In this document: in pieces, positions 36,559 through 49,850 of the stretch
How positions within the stretch are numbered: the stretch's first letter is position 1
How the letters are laid out: every line of letters starts with the position of its first letter
DNA from: Aristolochia californica
Taxonomy: Eukaryota; Streptophyta; Magnoliopsida; Piperales; Aristolochiaceae
Length of the DNA stretch: 64,000 nucleotides
Reading direction: 5' to 3'
Assembly: GCA_029961685.1 (NCBI GenBank)
Contig: JARWKL010000006.1
Span: forward strand, 17,857,276-17,921,275
The notes under the pieces: generated by a model
Database searches by the model: none
Told to the model about the DNA's origin: nothing
Seen by the model: only the letters and a program-made list of their open reading frames with translations
Program-made: the position numbers and the translations under genes

Positions 36559-37985
36559 ATCGATTAATGATGTGTAATGGCTATAATGTTTGTTAGAAAT
36601 TACCTTTGGTTTGGGAGTAAACACTTAGTTAATAATGCCATGCTCTTCTGATGATCTCAAAACCCAATTTATAAAAAACTAAAAGAGTTTACAATCCTTA
36701 AAAATCACAGATACTTTATTATCTCTCTCAGCATTTGTGCATTTCCATTCTAGATGTTCAATTTTTTTTCAAATCCAAACTTGTGTTTTCACTCTCCCAT
36801 TTTTCTCGTTAACAAAAAGATAAGGCAAATAGATAACAACAAAATTAAAATTTTAGAGTTTATGTATGTAAAAAATTGAAAACTATAATAAATGTTAGTG
36901 AAGAAAATTATTTCACGCACTAAAATTGAACACCAAAGTTTTGTTATCCATGTTTGAGAAATTCCACTATACAAGCACTAATAGCTTGCTGGAATTTTAT
37001 AAGAAAGAGATTTCTAATCAATCATAACATGTTTTAAATGTGGTGAATAAGCAGGTAAAAAACATATTGATGGTGTAAATGACCTAATGATCCAAAAATT
37101 TCAAGGTGTAGAAAAAATTAAATTCTCAAGTTAACATGCGGTGGGGTATTTAAATTCTCAACCCACTTTTTGCCTATTTTAAAAAAAACGGACCTTATAA
37201 TCATAGATCATCGTAAAAGTTTTGATCGATAAATGATTTGTAACGGAAATAATTTTTGTTAGAAATGACTTATGGTTTGGGAGTCAACACTCAGTTAAAA
37301 ATGCCTCGCTCCCCTCTTCCGATGATTGCAAAACCCAATATATAAAAAACTAAAAGAATTTACAATCCTTAAAAATCACATATACTTTTTGGAATTATCT
37401 CTCTCAGCATTTGTGCATTTCCATTTTGGATGATCAATTTTTTTGAAAATCCAAACTTGAGTTTTTACTCTCCTATTTTTCTCGTTAACAAAAAGATAAG
37501 ACACATAGATCACAACAAAATGAAAATTTTAGAGTTTATGTATGAAAAAAATTTAAAACTATAATAAATTTTAGTGAAGAAAATTATTTCACGCACTAAA
37601 AATGAACACCAAAATTTTGTTATGTATGTTTGGGAAATTCCACCAGAGCCAAACAACCCACTTTTTGCATATTTTAAAAAAAGCGGACCTAACAATCATT
37701 GATCACCGTAAATGTTTTGATCGATTAATGATGTGTAACGGCTATAATTTATGTTAGAAATTACCTATAGTTTGGGAGTCAACACTCTCTGAAAAAAGCC
37801 AAGCCCTCCCTCCCTCTTCTGATGATTGCAAAACCCAATATATAAAAAACAAAAAGTGTTTACAATCCATAAAAATCACAGATACTTTTTGGAATTATCT
37901 TTCTCAGAATTTGTGCATTTCCATTTTGGATGTTCAATTTTTTTTCAAATCCAAACTTGCGTTTTCACTCTTCCATTTTTCTTGT
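36559..37985 (+). repeat. Satellite subfamily B2, duplicated block copy 1
   Basis: Two full units and one truncated one (anchors 36752, 37428, 37928). Private variants include GGCTATAATGTTTGTTAG, ATGCCATGCTCTTCTG and a deletion joining GGGAAATTCCAC to CAGAGCCAAAC at 37,642. All of these recur 13,145-13,150 bp downstream at 49,708-51,133. Its left border is hAT-like DNA and its right border is the unidentified 130-bp insert. Confidence 0.9.
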
Positions 37986-38115
37986 TTTTTATATTTTTCT
38001 AATTTTGGGGCACTAACACTGGAAACTGTTTTCCAATGTATATGAACTCGTCCACACTAACACCAAGTTTGAAATTGAATTTCATGAAGAGGAATTAAAT
38101 GAATTTGAAGCAGGT
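37986..38115 (+). other. Unidentified ~130-bp non-satellite insert
   Basis: Between satellite phase CCATTTTTCTTG and satellite phase GCATTTGTGCATTTC lies sequence with no counterpart elsewhere in the window. About 100 bp of satellite is present on both sides, so the anchors are only 210 bp apart (37928 and 38138). One plus-strand frame from about 38,017 to the right border is open for about 33 codons and reads YELVHTNTKFEIEF within it, charged and plausible as protein, loosely recalling plant FAR1/MULE-type proteins. An in-frame stop lies just upstream. It may be a shred of a transposon or gene exon, but the length is too short to decide. Confidence 0.45.
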
Positions 38116-40016
38116 CGCATTTGTGCATTTCAATTTTGGATGTTCAATTTTATTTCAAATCCAAACTTGAGCTTTCACTCTCCCATTTTTCTCGTTAACA
38201 AAAAGATCAGGCAAATAGACCACAATAAAATGAAAATTGAAGGGTTTATGTATGTAAATAAATGAAAAATATAATAAATAGAAGTGAAGAAAATTTTTTC
38301 ACGCTCTAAAAATGAACACCAAAGTTTTGTTATTAAAGTTTGAGAAATTCAACTGCTACAACCCCTAATAGCTTGGTGGAATTTTATAAGAAAGAGATCT
38401 CTAATTGAGTCCTAACATGTTTTAAATGTGGTGGATATTCATGCTTGGAACATGTTGAAGATGTAAATGACCTAATGATCCAAAAATTTCAAGGAGTAGA
38501 AAAAATTAAATTCTCAAGTTAACGTGCAGTGGGATATTTACCAAAGCCATACAACCAAATTTTTGGGTATTTTACAAAAAGAGGACCTAAATATATAATG
38601 TGGTGGATTTTTTATAGGAATGACTTATGTTTTGGTAATCAACACTCAGTTAAAATTGCCTCGCCCCCTCTTCCGATGATTGCAAAACCCAATATATAAA
38701 AAACTAAAAGAGTTTACCATCCTAAAAAATCACAGATACTTTTTGGAATTATCTCGCTTAGTATTTGTGCATTTCCATTTTGGATGTTCAATTTTTTTTC
38801 AAATCCATACATGAGTTTTCACCCTCCCATTTTTCTCGTAAACAAAAAGATAAGGCACATAGATCACAACAAAATGAAAATTTAAGAGTTTAGGTATGCA
38901 AAAAATGGAAAACTATAATAAATGTATGTGAAGAAAATTATTTCACGCACTAAAAATGAACACCAAAGTTTTGTTATCCATGTTTGGGAAATTCCACTAG
39001 TACAATCCCTAATATCTTGTTGGAATTTTATAAGAAAGAGATTTCTAATTGATCCTAACATGTTTTAAATGGGGTAGATATGCATGCCTGAAACATGTTG
39101 AAGATGCAAATGACCTCAAGATCAAAATATTTTAAGGATGAGAAAAAATTAAATTTTCAAGTTAACGTGCGGTGGGATATTTCCCAAAGCCAAAAAATCC
39201 ACTTTTTGCTATTTTACACAAAGCGGACCTAACAATCATAGATCATCGTAAATGTTTTGATTGATTAATGATGTGTAACGGCTATAATTTTTGTTAGAAA
39301 TGAATTATGGTTTGGGAGTCAACACTCAGTTAAAAATCCCTCATCCCCCTGTTCCCATGATTGCAAAACCCAATATATAAAAAAACTAAAAGTGTTTACA
39401 ATCCTTAAAAACTACAGATACTTTTTGGAATTATCTCTCTCAGCATTTGTGCATTTCCATTTTGGATGTTCTGTTTTTTTTAAATCCAAACTTGAGTTTT
39501 CACTCTCCCATTTTTCTCGTGAACAAAAAGATAAGGTAAATAGATGACCGAAAATGAAAATTTAAGAGTTTATGTACGCAAAAAATTGAAAAATATAATA
39601 AACGCAAGTGAAGAAAATTATTTCACGCACTAAAAATGAACACCAAAGTTTTGTTATCCATGTTTGCGAAATTCCACTAGTACAACCCTTAATAGCTTGC
39701 TGGAATTTTATAAGAAAGAGATTTCTAATATCCTATCATGTTTTAAATGTGGTGGATAAGCATGCCATAGACATGTTGATGATGCAAACGACCTAAAGGT
39801 CAAAAAATTTCTACGAGTAGGAAAAATTAAATTCTCAAGTTAACGTGCGGTGGGATATTTACCATAGCCAAACAACTCACTTTTTAATATTTTACAAAAA
39901 TCGGACCTAGATCATCGTATATGTTTTGATCAATTAGTCATGTGTAACAACTATAATTTTTGTTAGAAATGACCTATGGTTATGGAGTCAACACTCAGTT
40001 AAAAATGCCTTGCACA

Positions 40017-40037
40017 CCCCCCCCCCCCCCCCCCCCC
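40017..40037 (+). repeat. C-tract, 21 C
   Basis: After CCTTGCACA, followed by TTCCCTTTTCCGATG. Confidence 0.95.
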
Positions 40038-43000
40038 TTCCCTTTTCCGATGATTGCAAAACCCAGTATATAAAAAATGAAAAGAGTTTACAATCCTTAA
40101 AAATCATAGATACTTTTTGGAATTATTTCTTTCAGTATTTCTACATTTCCAATTTGGATGTTCAATTTTATTTCAAATCCAAACTTGAGTTTTTACTCAT
40201 CCATTTTTCTCGTAAACAAAAAGATAAGGCAAATAGATCAGAACAAAATGAAAATTTTAGAGTTTTTGTATGTAAAAAATTGAAAAATATAATAAATGTT
40301 AGTGAAGAAAATTATTTCATGCACTCAATGTTTTGTTATACATGTTTGGGAAATTCCACTAGTACAACCCCTAATTGCTTGCAGGAATTTTATCAGAAAG
40401 AGTTTTCTAATTGATCCTAACATGTTTTAAATGTGCTAGCTATGCATGCCTGAAAAAATTTGTAGATACAAATAACCTAAAGATACTAAAATTTCAAGGA
40501 GTAGAAAAAATTAAATTCTCAAGTTAACGTGCGGTGGGATACTTACGAAAGCCAAACAACCCACTTTTTCCCTATTTTAGACAAAGCAGACGTAACAATC
40601 ATTGATTATCATAAATTTTTTGATCGATTAATGATGTGTAACGGCTATAATTTTTGTTAGAAATGACTTATGGTTTGGGAGTCAACACTCAGTTAAAAAT
40701 GCCTCACTCCCCTCTTCAGATTATTGCAAAACCTAATATATAAAAAACTAAAAGAGTTTACAATCTTTAAAAATCACTGATATTTTTAGAAATTATCTCT
40801 TTCAGCATTTGTTCATTTTCATTTTGGAAGTTCAATTTTTTTCAAATCCAAACTTGAGTTTTCACTCACGCATTTTTCTCGTAAACAAAACGATAAAGTA
40901 AATAGATGACAACAAATAGAAAATTTTAGAGTTTATGTATGCAAAAAATTGAAAACTATAACAAACGTCAGTGAAAATAATTATTTAACGCACTAAAAAG
41001 GAACACCAAAGTTTTGTATTCAATGTTTGGGAAATTCCACTAGTACAACCCCTTTGCTTGCTGGAATTTAATATGAAAGAGATTTCTAATTGATCCCAAA
41101 ATGTTTTAAATGTGGTGGATAAGCATGCCAAAAACATGTTGATGATACAAATGACCTAATGATCCAAAAATATCAAGGAGTAGAAAAAATTAAATTCTCA
41201 AGTTAACGTGCGATGGGATATTTACAAGAGCCAAACAACCCACTTTTTGCCTATTTTACAAAAAGCAGACCTAAAAATCATAGATCATCGTAAATCTTAT
41301 GATCGATTAATGATATATAACGGCTATAATTTTTGTTAGAAATGACCTATGGTTTGGGAGTCAACACTCAGTTGAAAAAGCATAGCCCCCACCCCCTTCT
41401 AATGATTGCAAAACCCTATATATAAAAAACTAAAAGAGTTTAGAATCCTTAAAAATCACAGATACTTTTTGGAATTATCTTTCTCAGCATTTGTGCATTT
41501 CCAATTATGGATGCTAAATTTTTTTTCAAATCCAAACTTGAGTTTTCAGTCTCCCATTTTTCTCGTAAACAAAAAGACAAGGCAAATAAATCATAACAAA
41601 ATGAAAATTTTGGAGTTTATGTATGAAAAAAATTGAAAACTATAATAAATTTTAGAGAAGAAAATTATTTCACGCATTAAAAATGAACACCAAAGTTTTG
41701 TTATCCATGTTTGGGAAATTCCACTAGTACAACCCCTAATAGCTTGCATGAATTTTATAAGAAAGAAATTTCTAATTGATCCTAACATGTTTTAAATGTT
41801 GTGGATATGCATGCCTAAAAACTGTTGAAGATGCAAATGACCTAATGATTCAAAATTTTCAAGGTGTAGAAAAAATTAAATTCTCAAGTTAACGAGTGGT
41901 GGGATATTTACCTGAGCCAAACAACTCACTTTTTGCCTATTTTACAAAAACCGGACCTAATAATTATAGATGATTGTAAATGTTTAGATCGATTAATGAT
42001 GTGTAATGGCTATAACTTTTGTTAGAAATGACTTATGGTTAGGGAGTCATCACTCAGTTAAAAATGTCTCGCCCCCCTCTTCCAATGATTGCAAAACCCA
42101 ATATATAAAAAACTAAAAGAGTTTACATTCCTAAAAAAGCACAGATACTTTTTGGAATTATCTTTCTTAGCATTTGTGCATTTCCATTTTGGATGTTCAA
42201 TTTTTTTCAAATCCAAACTTGAGTTTTCAGTCTCCAATCTTTCTCGTAAACAAAAAGATAAGGCAAATTGATTACCAAAAAATGAAAATTTTAGAGTTTA
42301 TGTATGCAAAATATTGAAAACTATAATAAATGTAAGTGAAGAAAATTATTTCACACACTAAAAAAGTACACCAAAGTTTTGTTATCCATGTTTGTGAAAT
42401 TTCACTAGTACAACCCCTAATTGCTTGGTGGAATTTTATAAGAAAGAGATTTGTAATTGTTCCAAACATGTTTTAAATATGGTGGCTATGCATGCCTGAA
42501 ACATGTTGAAGATGCAAATGACCTAATGATCCAAAAATTTCAAGGAGCAAAAAAAATTAAATTCTCAAGTTTACGTGCGATGGGATATTTACCTTAGCCA
42601 AACAACTCACTTTTTCCCTATTTTAGAAAAAGCGGACCTAACAATCATAGATCATCATAAATTTTTTGATCAATTAATGATTTGCAACGGCTATAATTTT
42701 TGTTAGAAATGACTTATGGTTTGGGAGTCAACACTTAGTTAAAAAAACCTCACCCCCCTCTTCCCATGATTGCAAACCCCAATATATAAAAAACTAAAAG
42801 AGTTTACAATCCTTAAAAATCATAGATACGTTTAGGAATTATCTCTCTCAGAATTTGTGCATTTTCATTTTGGATGTGCAATTTCTTTTCAAATCCAAAC
42901 TTGAGTTTTCATTCCCCCATTTTTCTCACAAAAAAAGATAAGGGAAATAGATCACAACAAAATTAAAATTTTAGAGTTTATGTATGCAAATAATTGAATA

Positions 43001-43544
43001 CTATAATAAATGTAAGATAAGAAAATTACTTTCACGCACTAAAAATGAACACCAAAGTTTTGTTATCCTGTTTGGGAAATTCCAATACTACAACCCCTAA
43101 TAGCTTGGTGGAATTTTAGAAGAAAGAGATTTCTAATTGGTCCTAACATGTTTTAACTGTGGTGGATATGCATGCCTAAAACGTGTTGAAGATGCAAATG
43201 ACCTAATGATCCAAAAATTACGAGCAGAAAAAATTAAATTCTCAAGTTAACGTGTAGTGGGATATTTAATAGAGCCACACAACCGACTTTTTGCCTATGT
43301 TACAAAAATTAGACCAAACAATCATAGATCATCGTAAATGTTTTGATCGATTAATTATGTGTAATGACTATAATCTTTGTTAGAAGTGACTTAAGGTTTG
43401 GGCCTCAACACTCAGTTAAAAATCCACGCCCCCCTCCCTCCCTCTCCCCCCTCTTCCTATAATTGCAAAACCCAATTTATAAAAAACTAAAAGAGTTTAC
43501 AATCCTTAAATATCACAGATACTTTCTGGATTTATCTTTCTCAG

Positions 43545-43815
43545 CAGTTGTGCATTTCCATTTTGGAAGATCAATTTTTTTAAAATGTAAAATTGATTTT
43601 TCCCTCTCCCATTTTTCTTGTAAAAAAAAAGATAAGGCAAATAGATCACTAAAAATGAAAATTTTAGAGTTTATGTATTTCCATTTTGTATGTTCAATTT
43701 TTTTTCAAATCCAAACTTGAGTTCTCACTTTCCCATTTTTCTCATAAACAAAAAGATACGGTACATAGATCACAACAAAATGAAAATTTTAGAGTTTATG
43801 TATGCAAAAAATTGA
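43545..43815 (+). repeat. 123-bp partial-unit tandem duplication
   Basis: GAGTTTATGTAT at about 43,678 runs directly into TTCCATTTTGTATGTTC, returning to the phase of 43,556. The two anchors are therefore only 123 bp apart (43565 and 43688). TGTATTTCC can be read as either phase at the joint, so microhomology is likely. Confidence 0.85.
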
Positions 43816-44204
43816 AAACTATAATAAATGTAAGTGAAGAAAATTATTTAACGCACTAAAAATGAACACCAAAGTTTTGTTATCCATATTTTGGAAACTC
43901 CACTAGGACAACCCCTAATAGCTTGCTAGAATTTTATAAGAAAGAGATTTCTAATTGATCCTAACATGTTTTAAATGTGGTGGATATGCATACCTAAAAC
44001 ATGTTGAAGATGCAAATGACCTAATGATCCAAAAATTTCAAGGAGTAGAATAAATTAAATTCACATTTTAACGTGCAGTAGGATATTTACCAGAACCATA
44101 CAACCCACTTTTTGCCTATTTTACAAAAAGCGGACCTAACAATCATAGATAATTGTAAATGTTTTGATCGATTAATGATGTGTAATGGCTATAATTTTTG
44201 GTAG

Positions 44205-44930
44205 AAGTGACTTATAGTTTGGGCGTCAACAATCAGTTAAAAATCCATGCGTGCCCCCCCTCCCCCTCCTCCCTCTTCCGATGATTGCAAAGCCCAATAT
44301 ATAAAAAACTGAAAGAGTTTACAATCCTTAAAAATCACAGATAGTTTCTTGAATTATCTTTCTAAACATTTGTGCATTTCCATTTTGGATGTTCAATTTT
44401 TTTTCAAATCCAAACTTTAGTTTTCACGCTCCCATTTTTCTCGGAAACAAAAAGGTAAGGCAAATAGAACACAAAAAAATGAAAATTTAGAGTTTATGTT
44501 TGTAAAAAACTGAAAAGTTTATTAAATGTTAGCGAAGAAAATTATTTCACGTACTAAAAATGAACAGCAAAGTTTAGTTATCAATGTTTCGGAAATTCCA
44601 CTAGTACAACCCCTAATAGCTTGTTGGAATTTTATAAGAAAGAGATTTCTAATTGATCCTAACATGTTTTAAATGTTGCAGATATGCATGCCTGAAACTT
44701 GTTGAAGGTGCAAATGACCTAATGATAAAAAAATTTCAAGGAGTAGAAAAAATTAAATTCTCAAGTTAACGTGCGATGGGATATTTACTAGAGCCAAACA
44801 ACCCACTTTTTACCTATTTTAAAAAAAATGGACCTAACAATCATAGATCATTGTAAATGTTTTGATCGATAAATGATGTGTAATGACAATAATTTTTGTT
44901 AGAAATGACCTTTGGTTTGGGAGTCAACAC
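44205..44930 (+). repeat. Higher-order repeat copy 1 (1,385-bp spacing)
   Basis: Shares with 45,590-46,310 the private variants TTTGGGCG, CCATGCGTGCCCCCC, GATAGTTTCTTGAATTATC, TTATCAATGTTTCGG, ATGTTGCAGATATG and GATCGATAAATGATG. Spacing measured at TTTGGGCG and at the anchor is 1,384-1,385 bp, two units apart. Confidence 0.85.
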
Positions 44931-45589
44931 TCAGTTAAAAATGTCATGCCACCCTCTTTACATGATTGCAAAAACAAATATATAAAAAAATAAAAGAGTT
45001 TACAATCCTTCAAAAACAAAGATACGTTTAGGAATTATCTCTCTTAGAATTTGTGCATTTCCATTTTGGATGTTCAATTTCTTTACAAATCCAAACTTGA
45101 GTTTTCACTCTCCCATTTTTCTCAAAAAAAAAAAAAAAAGATAAGGCAACTAGATCACAACAAAATGAAAATTTTAGAGTTTATGTAAGAAAATAATTGA
45201 AAACTATAATAAATGTAAGTGAAAAAAATTATTTCACGCACTAAAATTGAACACCAAAGTTTTGTTATCCATGTTTTGGAAATTCCACTAGTACAGCCCC
45301 TAATAGCTTGGTGGAATTTTATAAGAAAGATATTTCTAATTGATCCTAACATGTTTTAAATGTGGTGGATATGCATGCCTGAAACATGTTGAAGATACAA
45401 ATGACCCAACGATCCAAAAATTACTAGGTGTAGAAAAGATTATATTCTCAAGTTAACGTGCGGTGGGATATTAACCAGAACCAACCAACCCACTTTTTGC
45501 CTATTTTACAAAAAGTGGACCTAGAAATCATAGATAATCGTAAATGTTTTGATTGATTAATGATGTGTAACAGATAAATTTTTTTTTAG

Positions 45590-46310
45590 AAGTGGCTTAT
45601 AGTTTGGGCGCCAACAATCAGTTAAAAATCCATGCGTGCCCCCCTCCCCCTCCTCCCTCTTTCGATGATTGCAAAGCCCAATATATAAAAAACTAAAAGA
45701 GTTTAAAATCCTTAAAAATCACAGATAGTTTCTTGAATTATCTTTCTAAACATTTGTGTATTTCCATTTTGGACGTTCAATTTTTTTTCAAATCCAAACT
45801 TGAGTTTTTACTCTTCAATTTTTCTCGGAAACAAAAAGGTAAGGGAAATAGATCACAACAAAATGAAAATTTTAGAGTTTATGTATGTAAAAAATTGAAA
45901 ACTTTAATAAATTTTAGTGAAGAAAATTATTTCACGCACTAAAAATGAACAACAAAGTTCATTTATCAATGTTTCGGAAATTCCACTAGTACAACCCCTA
46001 ATAGCTTGCTAGAATTTTATAAGAAAGAGATTTCTAATTGATCCTAATATGTTTTAAATGTTGCAGATATGCATGCCTGAAACTTGTTGAAGTTGCAAAT
46101 GACCTAATGATAAAAAAATTTCAAGGAGTATAAAAAATTAAATTCTCAAGTTAACGTGCGATAGGATATTTACTAGAGCCAAACAACCCACTTTTTACCT
46201 ATTTTACAAAAAGCGGACCTAACAATCATAGATCATCGTAAATGTTTTGATCGATAAATGATGTGTAATGACAATAATTTTTTTTAGAAATGACCTATGG
46301 TTTGGGAGTC
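45590..46310 (+). repeat. Higher-order repeat copy 2 (1,385-bp spacing)
   Basis: Second copy of 44,205-44,930. Similarity fades in the C-rich block, where this copy has grown a run of 33 C. Confidence 0.85.
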
Positions 46311-46343
46311 AACAATCTTTTAAAAAAGCAAAGCACCCAACCT

Positions 46344-46344
<1 letters not shown>

Positions 46345-46377
<33 letters not shown>
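46345..46377 (+). repeat. C-tract, 33 C, the longest in the window
   Basis: After CACCCAACCTT, followed by TCTTTAGATG. It lies at the right edge of the second 1,385-bp higher-order copy. Confidence 0.95.
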
Positions 46378-46382
<5 letters not shown>

Positions 46383-47689
46383 AGATGATTGAAAAACACA
46401 ATATATAAAAAACTAAAAGAGTTTACAATCCTTAAATATCACAGAATCGTTTTGGAATTATCTCTAATAGCATTTGTGCATTTCTATTCTGGACGTTCAA
46501 TTTTTTTTTCAAACCCAAACATGATTTTTCACTCTCCCATTTTTCTCGTAAACAAAAAGATAAGGCAAATAGATCACACCAAAATTAAAATTTTAGAGTT
46601 TATGTATGTAAAAAATGGAAAACTATAATAAATGTAACTGAAGAAAATTATTTCACGCACTAAAAATGAACACCAAAGTTTTATTATCCATGTTTGGGAA
46701 ATTACACTAGTACAACCCCTAATTGCTTGCTAGAATTTTATAAGAAAGAGATTTTTAATTGATCCTTACATGTTTTAAATATTTTAGATATGCATGCCAA
46801 AAACATGTTGAAGATGCAAATGACCTAAAGATAAAAAAATTCCAAGGATTAGAAAAAATTAAATTTTCAACTTAACATGGGGTGGGATATTTACCAGAAC
46901 CAAACCATCCACTTTTTGCCTATTTTACACAAAGCGGATCTAACAATCATAGATCATTGTAAACTTTCTGATTGAATAATATTGTGTAACGGCTATAATT
47001 TTTGTTAGAAATGACTTATGGTTTGGGAGTAAACACTCAGATAAAAAAGCCCCCCCACCCCCTTTTCGACGATTACAAAACCCAATATATCAAAAACTAA
47101 AAGAGTTAACAATCCTTAAAAATCACAGATACTCTTTGGAATTATCCCTCTCAGCATTTGTGCATTTCCATTTTGAATGTTCAATTTTTTTTCAAATCCA
47201 AACCTGAGTTTTCACACTCCCATTTTTCTCGTAAAAAAAAAAGATAAGGCACATAGATCACAACAAAATGAAAATTTTAGAGTTTATGTATGCAAAAAAT
47301 TGAAAATTATAATAAATTTAAGTGAAGAAAATTATTTCACGCACTAAAAATGAACACCAAAGTTTTGTTATCCATGTTCTAGAAATTGCACTAGTTCAAC
47401 CCCTAATTGCTTGCTAGAATTTTATAAGAAAGAGATTTTTAATTGATCCTAACATGTTTTAAATGAGGTTGATATGCATGCCAGAAACATGTTGATGATG
47501 CAAATGACCTAATGATCCAAAAAATTCAAGGAGTAGAAAAAATTAAATTCTCAAGTTAGCGTGTGGTGGGATATTTACCAGAGCCAAACAACCCACTTTT
47601 TGTGTATTTTACTAAAAGTAGACTTATAAATCATAGATCATCGTAAATGTTTTATTTGATTAATGATGTGTAACGGTTATAATTTTTGT

Positions 47690-48500
47690 TAGAAGTGACT
47701 TATAGTTTGGGAGTCAACACTCAGTAAAAAATCCTCGCCACCACCCCCCCCCCCCCCCCCCCCCCCTCTTCGATAATTACAAAACTGTATATATAAAAAC
47801 TGAAGGAGTTTAAAATCCTTAAAAATCACAGATAATTTTTGGAATTATCTTTCTCAGCAGTTGTGCATTTCCATTTTGGATTTTCATTTTTTTTCAAGTC
47901 CAAACTTGAGTTTTCAGTCTCCCATTTTTCTCGTAAATAAAAAAGATAAGGCAAATAGATCACAACAAAATGAAAATTTTAGAGTTTATGGAAAAAATTG
48001 AAAACTATAATAAATTTAAGTGAAGCAAATTATTTCACAAACTACAAATGAACACCAATGTTTTTCTATCCATGTTTGGCAAATTCCACTTGTACAACCC
48101 TAATAGCATGGTGGAATTTTATAAGTAGGAGATTTCTAATTGATCCTAACATGTTTTAAATGTGGTGGATAAGAATGCTAGAACCATGTTGATGATGCAA
48201 ATGACCTAATGATAAAAAAAGTTCAAGGAGTGGAAAAAATTAAATTCTCAAGTTAACATGCGGTGGGATATGTACCAGAGCCAAACAACCCACTTTTTGC
48301 CTATTTTTCAAATAGCGGACCTAACAATCAAAGATCATCGTAACTGTTTTGATCGATTAATAATGTGTAATGGCTATAATGTTTGTTAGAAATTACCTTT
48401 GGTTTGGGAGTAAACAGTTAGTTAATAAAGCCATGCTCTTCTGTTGATCTCAAAACCCAATTTATAAAAAACTAAAAGAGTTTACAATCCTTAAAAAATC
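47690..48500 (+). repeat. Higher-order repeat copy 1 (1,370-bp spacing)
   Basis: Shares with 49,065-49,850 GTATATATAAAAACT, AAGGAGTTTA, TTTGGCAAATTCCACTTG, AGCATGGTGG, GGATAAGAATGC and GAACCATGTTGATG. Spacing is 1,370 bp at GTATATATAAAAAC and 1,352 bp at TGCCATGCTC after a deletion in copy 2. Confidence 0.85.
47744..47766 (+). repeat. C-tract, 23 C
   Basis: After CTCGCCACCA. Its 1,370-bp partner near 49,115 reads as shorter C runs broken by A and T. Confidence 0.95.
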
Positions 48501-49064
48501 ACAGATACTTTTTGGAATGAAATCTCTCAGCATTTTTCCATTTTCCATTTTGGATATTAAATTATTTTTCAAATCCAAACTTGCGTTCTCAGTCTCCCTT
48601 TTTTCTCGTAGACAAAAAGATAAGTCAAATAGTTCAAAAAAAAAAGAAAATTTTAGAGTTTATGTATGTAAAAAATTAAAAACTATAACAAATGTTAGTG
48701 AAGAAAATTATTTCACACACTAAAAATGAACACTAATGTTTTGTTATCCATGTTTGAGAAATTCTACTAGTACAACCCCTAATAGTTAGCTAGAATTTTA
48801 ATGAAAGAGATTTCTAATTGATCCTAACATCTTTTAAATGTGGTAGATATGCTGCGTGAAACATGTTCAAGATGTAGATGACCTAAGATCAAAATAATTC
48901 AAGGGGTAGAAAAAATTAAAATCTGAAGGTAACGTGCGGTGGGATATTTACCAAAGCCAAACAACCCACTTTTTGGCTATTTTACACAAAGCGGACCTAA
49001 CAATCATAGATCATCATAAATGTTTTGATCAATTAATGATGTGTAACGGCTATAATTTTTGTTA

Positions 49065-49850
49065 GAAATGACTTATGGTTTGGGAGTCAACAATCAGTAA
49101 CAAATCCTTGCCAACCCCCCACCCCCCTCCCCCTCTCGTTCGATAATTGCAAAACCGTATATATAAAAACTAAAGGAGTTTACAATCCTTAAAAATCATA
49201 GATACTTTTGGGAATTATCTTTCTCAACATTTGTGCATTTTCATTTTGGATGTTCAATTGTTTTTCAAATCCAAACTTGAGTTTTCATTCTCCCATTTTT
49301 CTCATAAATAAAAAGATAAGGCAAATAGATCGCAACAAAATGAAAATTTTAGAGTTTAAGTATGGAAAAAATTGAAAACTATAATAAATGTAAGTGAAGA
49401 AATTTATTTCATGCACTACAAATGAACACCAAAGTTTTTTTATCCATGTTTGGCAAATTCCACTTGTACAACCCTAATAGCATGGTGGAATTTTATAAGA
49501 AAGAGATTTCTAATTGATCCTTACATATTTTAAATGTGGTGGATAAGAATGCCAGAACCATGTTGATGATGCAAATGACCTAAGAATCAAAAAATTTTAT
49601 TGAGTATAAAAAATTAAATTCTCATGTTAACGTGTGGTGGGATATGTACGAGAGCCAAACAACACACTTTTTGCCTATTTTACAAAAAGTGGACCTAACA
49701 ATCAAAGATTAATGATGTGTAATGGCTATAATGTTTGTTAGAAATTACCTTTGGTTTGGGAGTAAGCACTTAGTTAATAATGCCATGCTCTTCTGATGAT
49801 CTCAAAACCCAATTTATAAAAAACTAAAAGAGTTTACAATCATTAAAAAT
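49065..49850 (+). repeat. Higher-order repeat copy 2 (1,370-bp spacing)
   Basis: Second copy of 47,690-48,500. It overlaps the left part of the 49,708-51,133 block, so two generations of duplication are layered here. Confidence 0.8.

Larger units (their letters stand above)
38116..49707 (+). repeat. Satellite subfamily B2, main part
   Basis: Anchors lie at 38138, 38782, 39464, 40156, 40826, 41509, 42191, 42872, 43565, 43688, 44387, 45068, 45771, 46491, 47175, 47878, 48552 and 49248. Many units share AATGTTAGTGAAG instead of AATGTAAGTGAAG, GCTTGCTGG instead of GCTTGGTGG, and GGATAAGCATGCC with GTTGATGATGC. These mark B2 within B. One exception to the CCCAATATAT mark is CCTAATATAT near 40,733. 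No genes. Confidence 0.95.

Noticed and set aside
36222..36577. Overlapping open frames on both strands in the CT-rich segment
   Set aside because: Low-complexity CT repeats keep several frames open at once; no recognisable domain, so not called as a gene.
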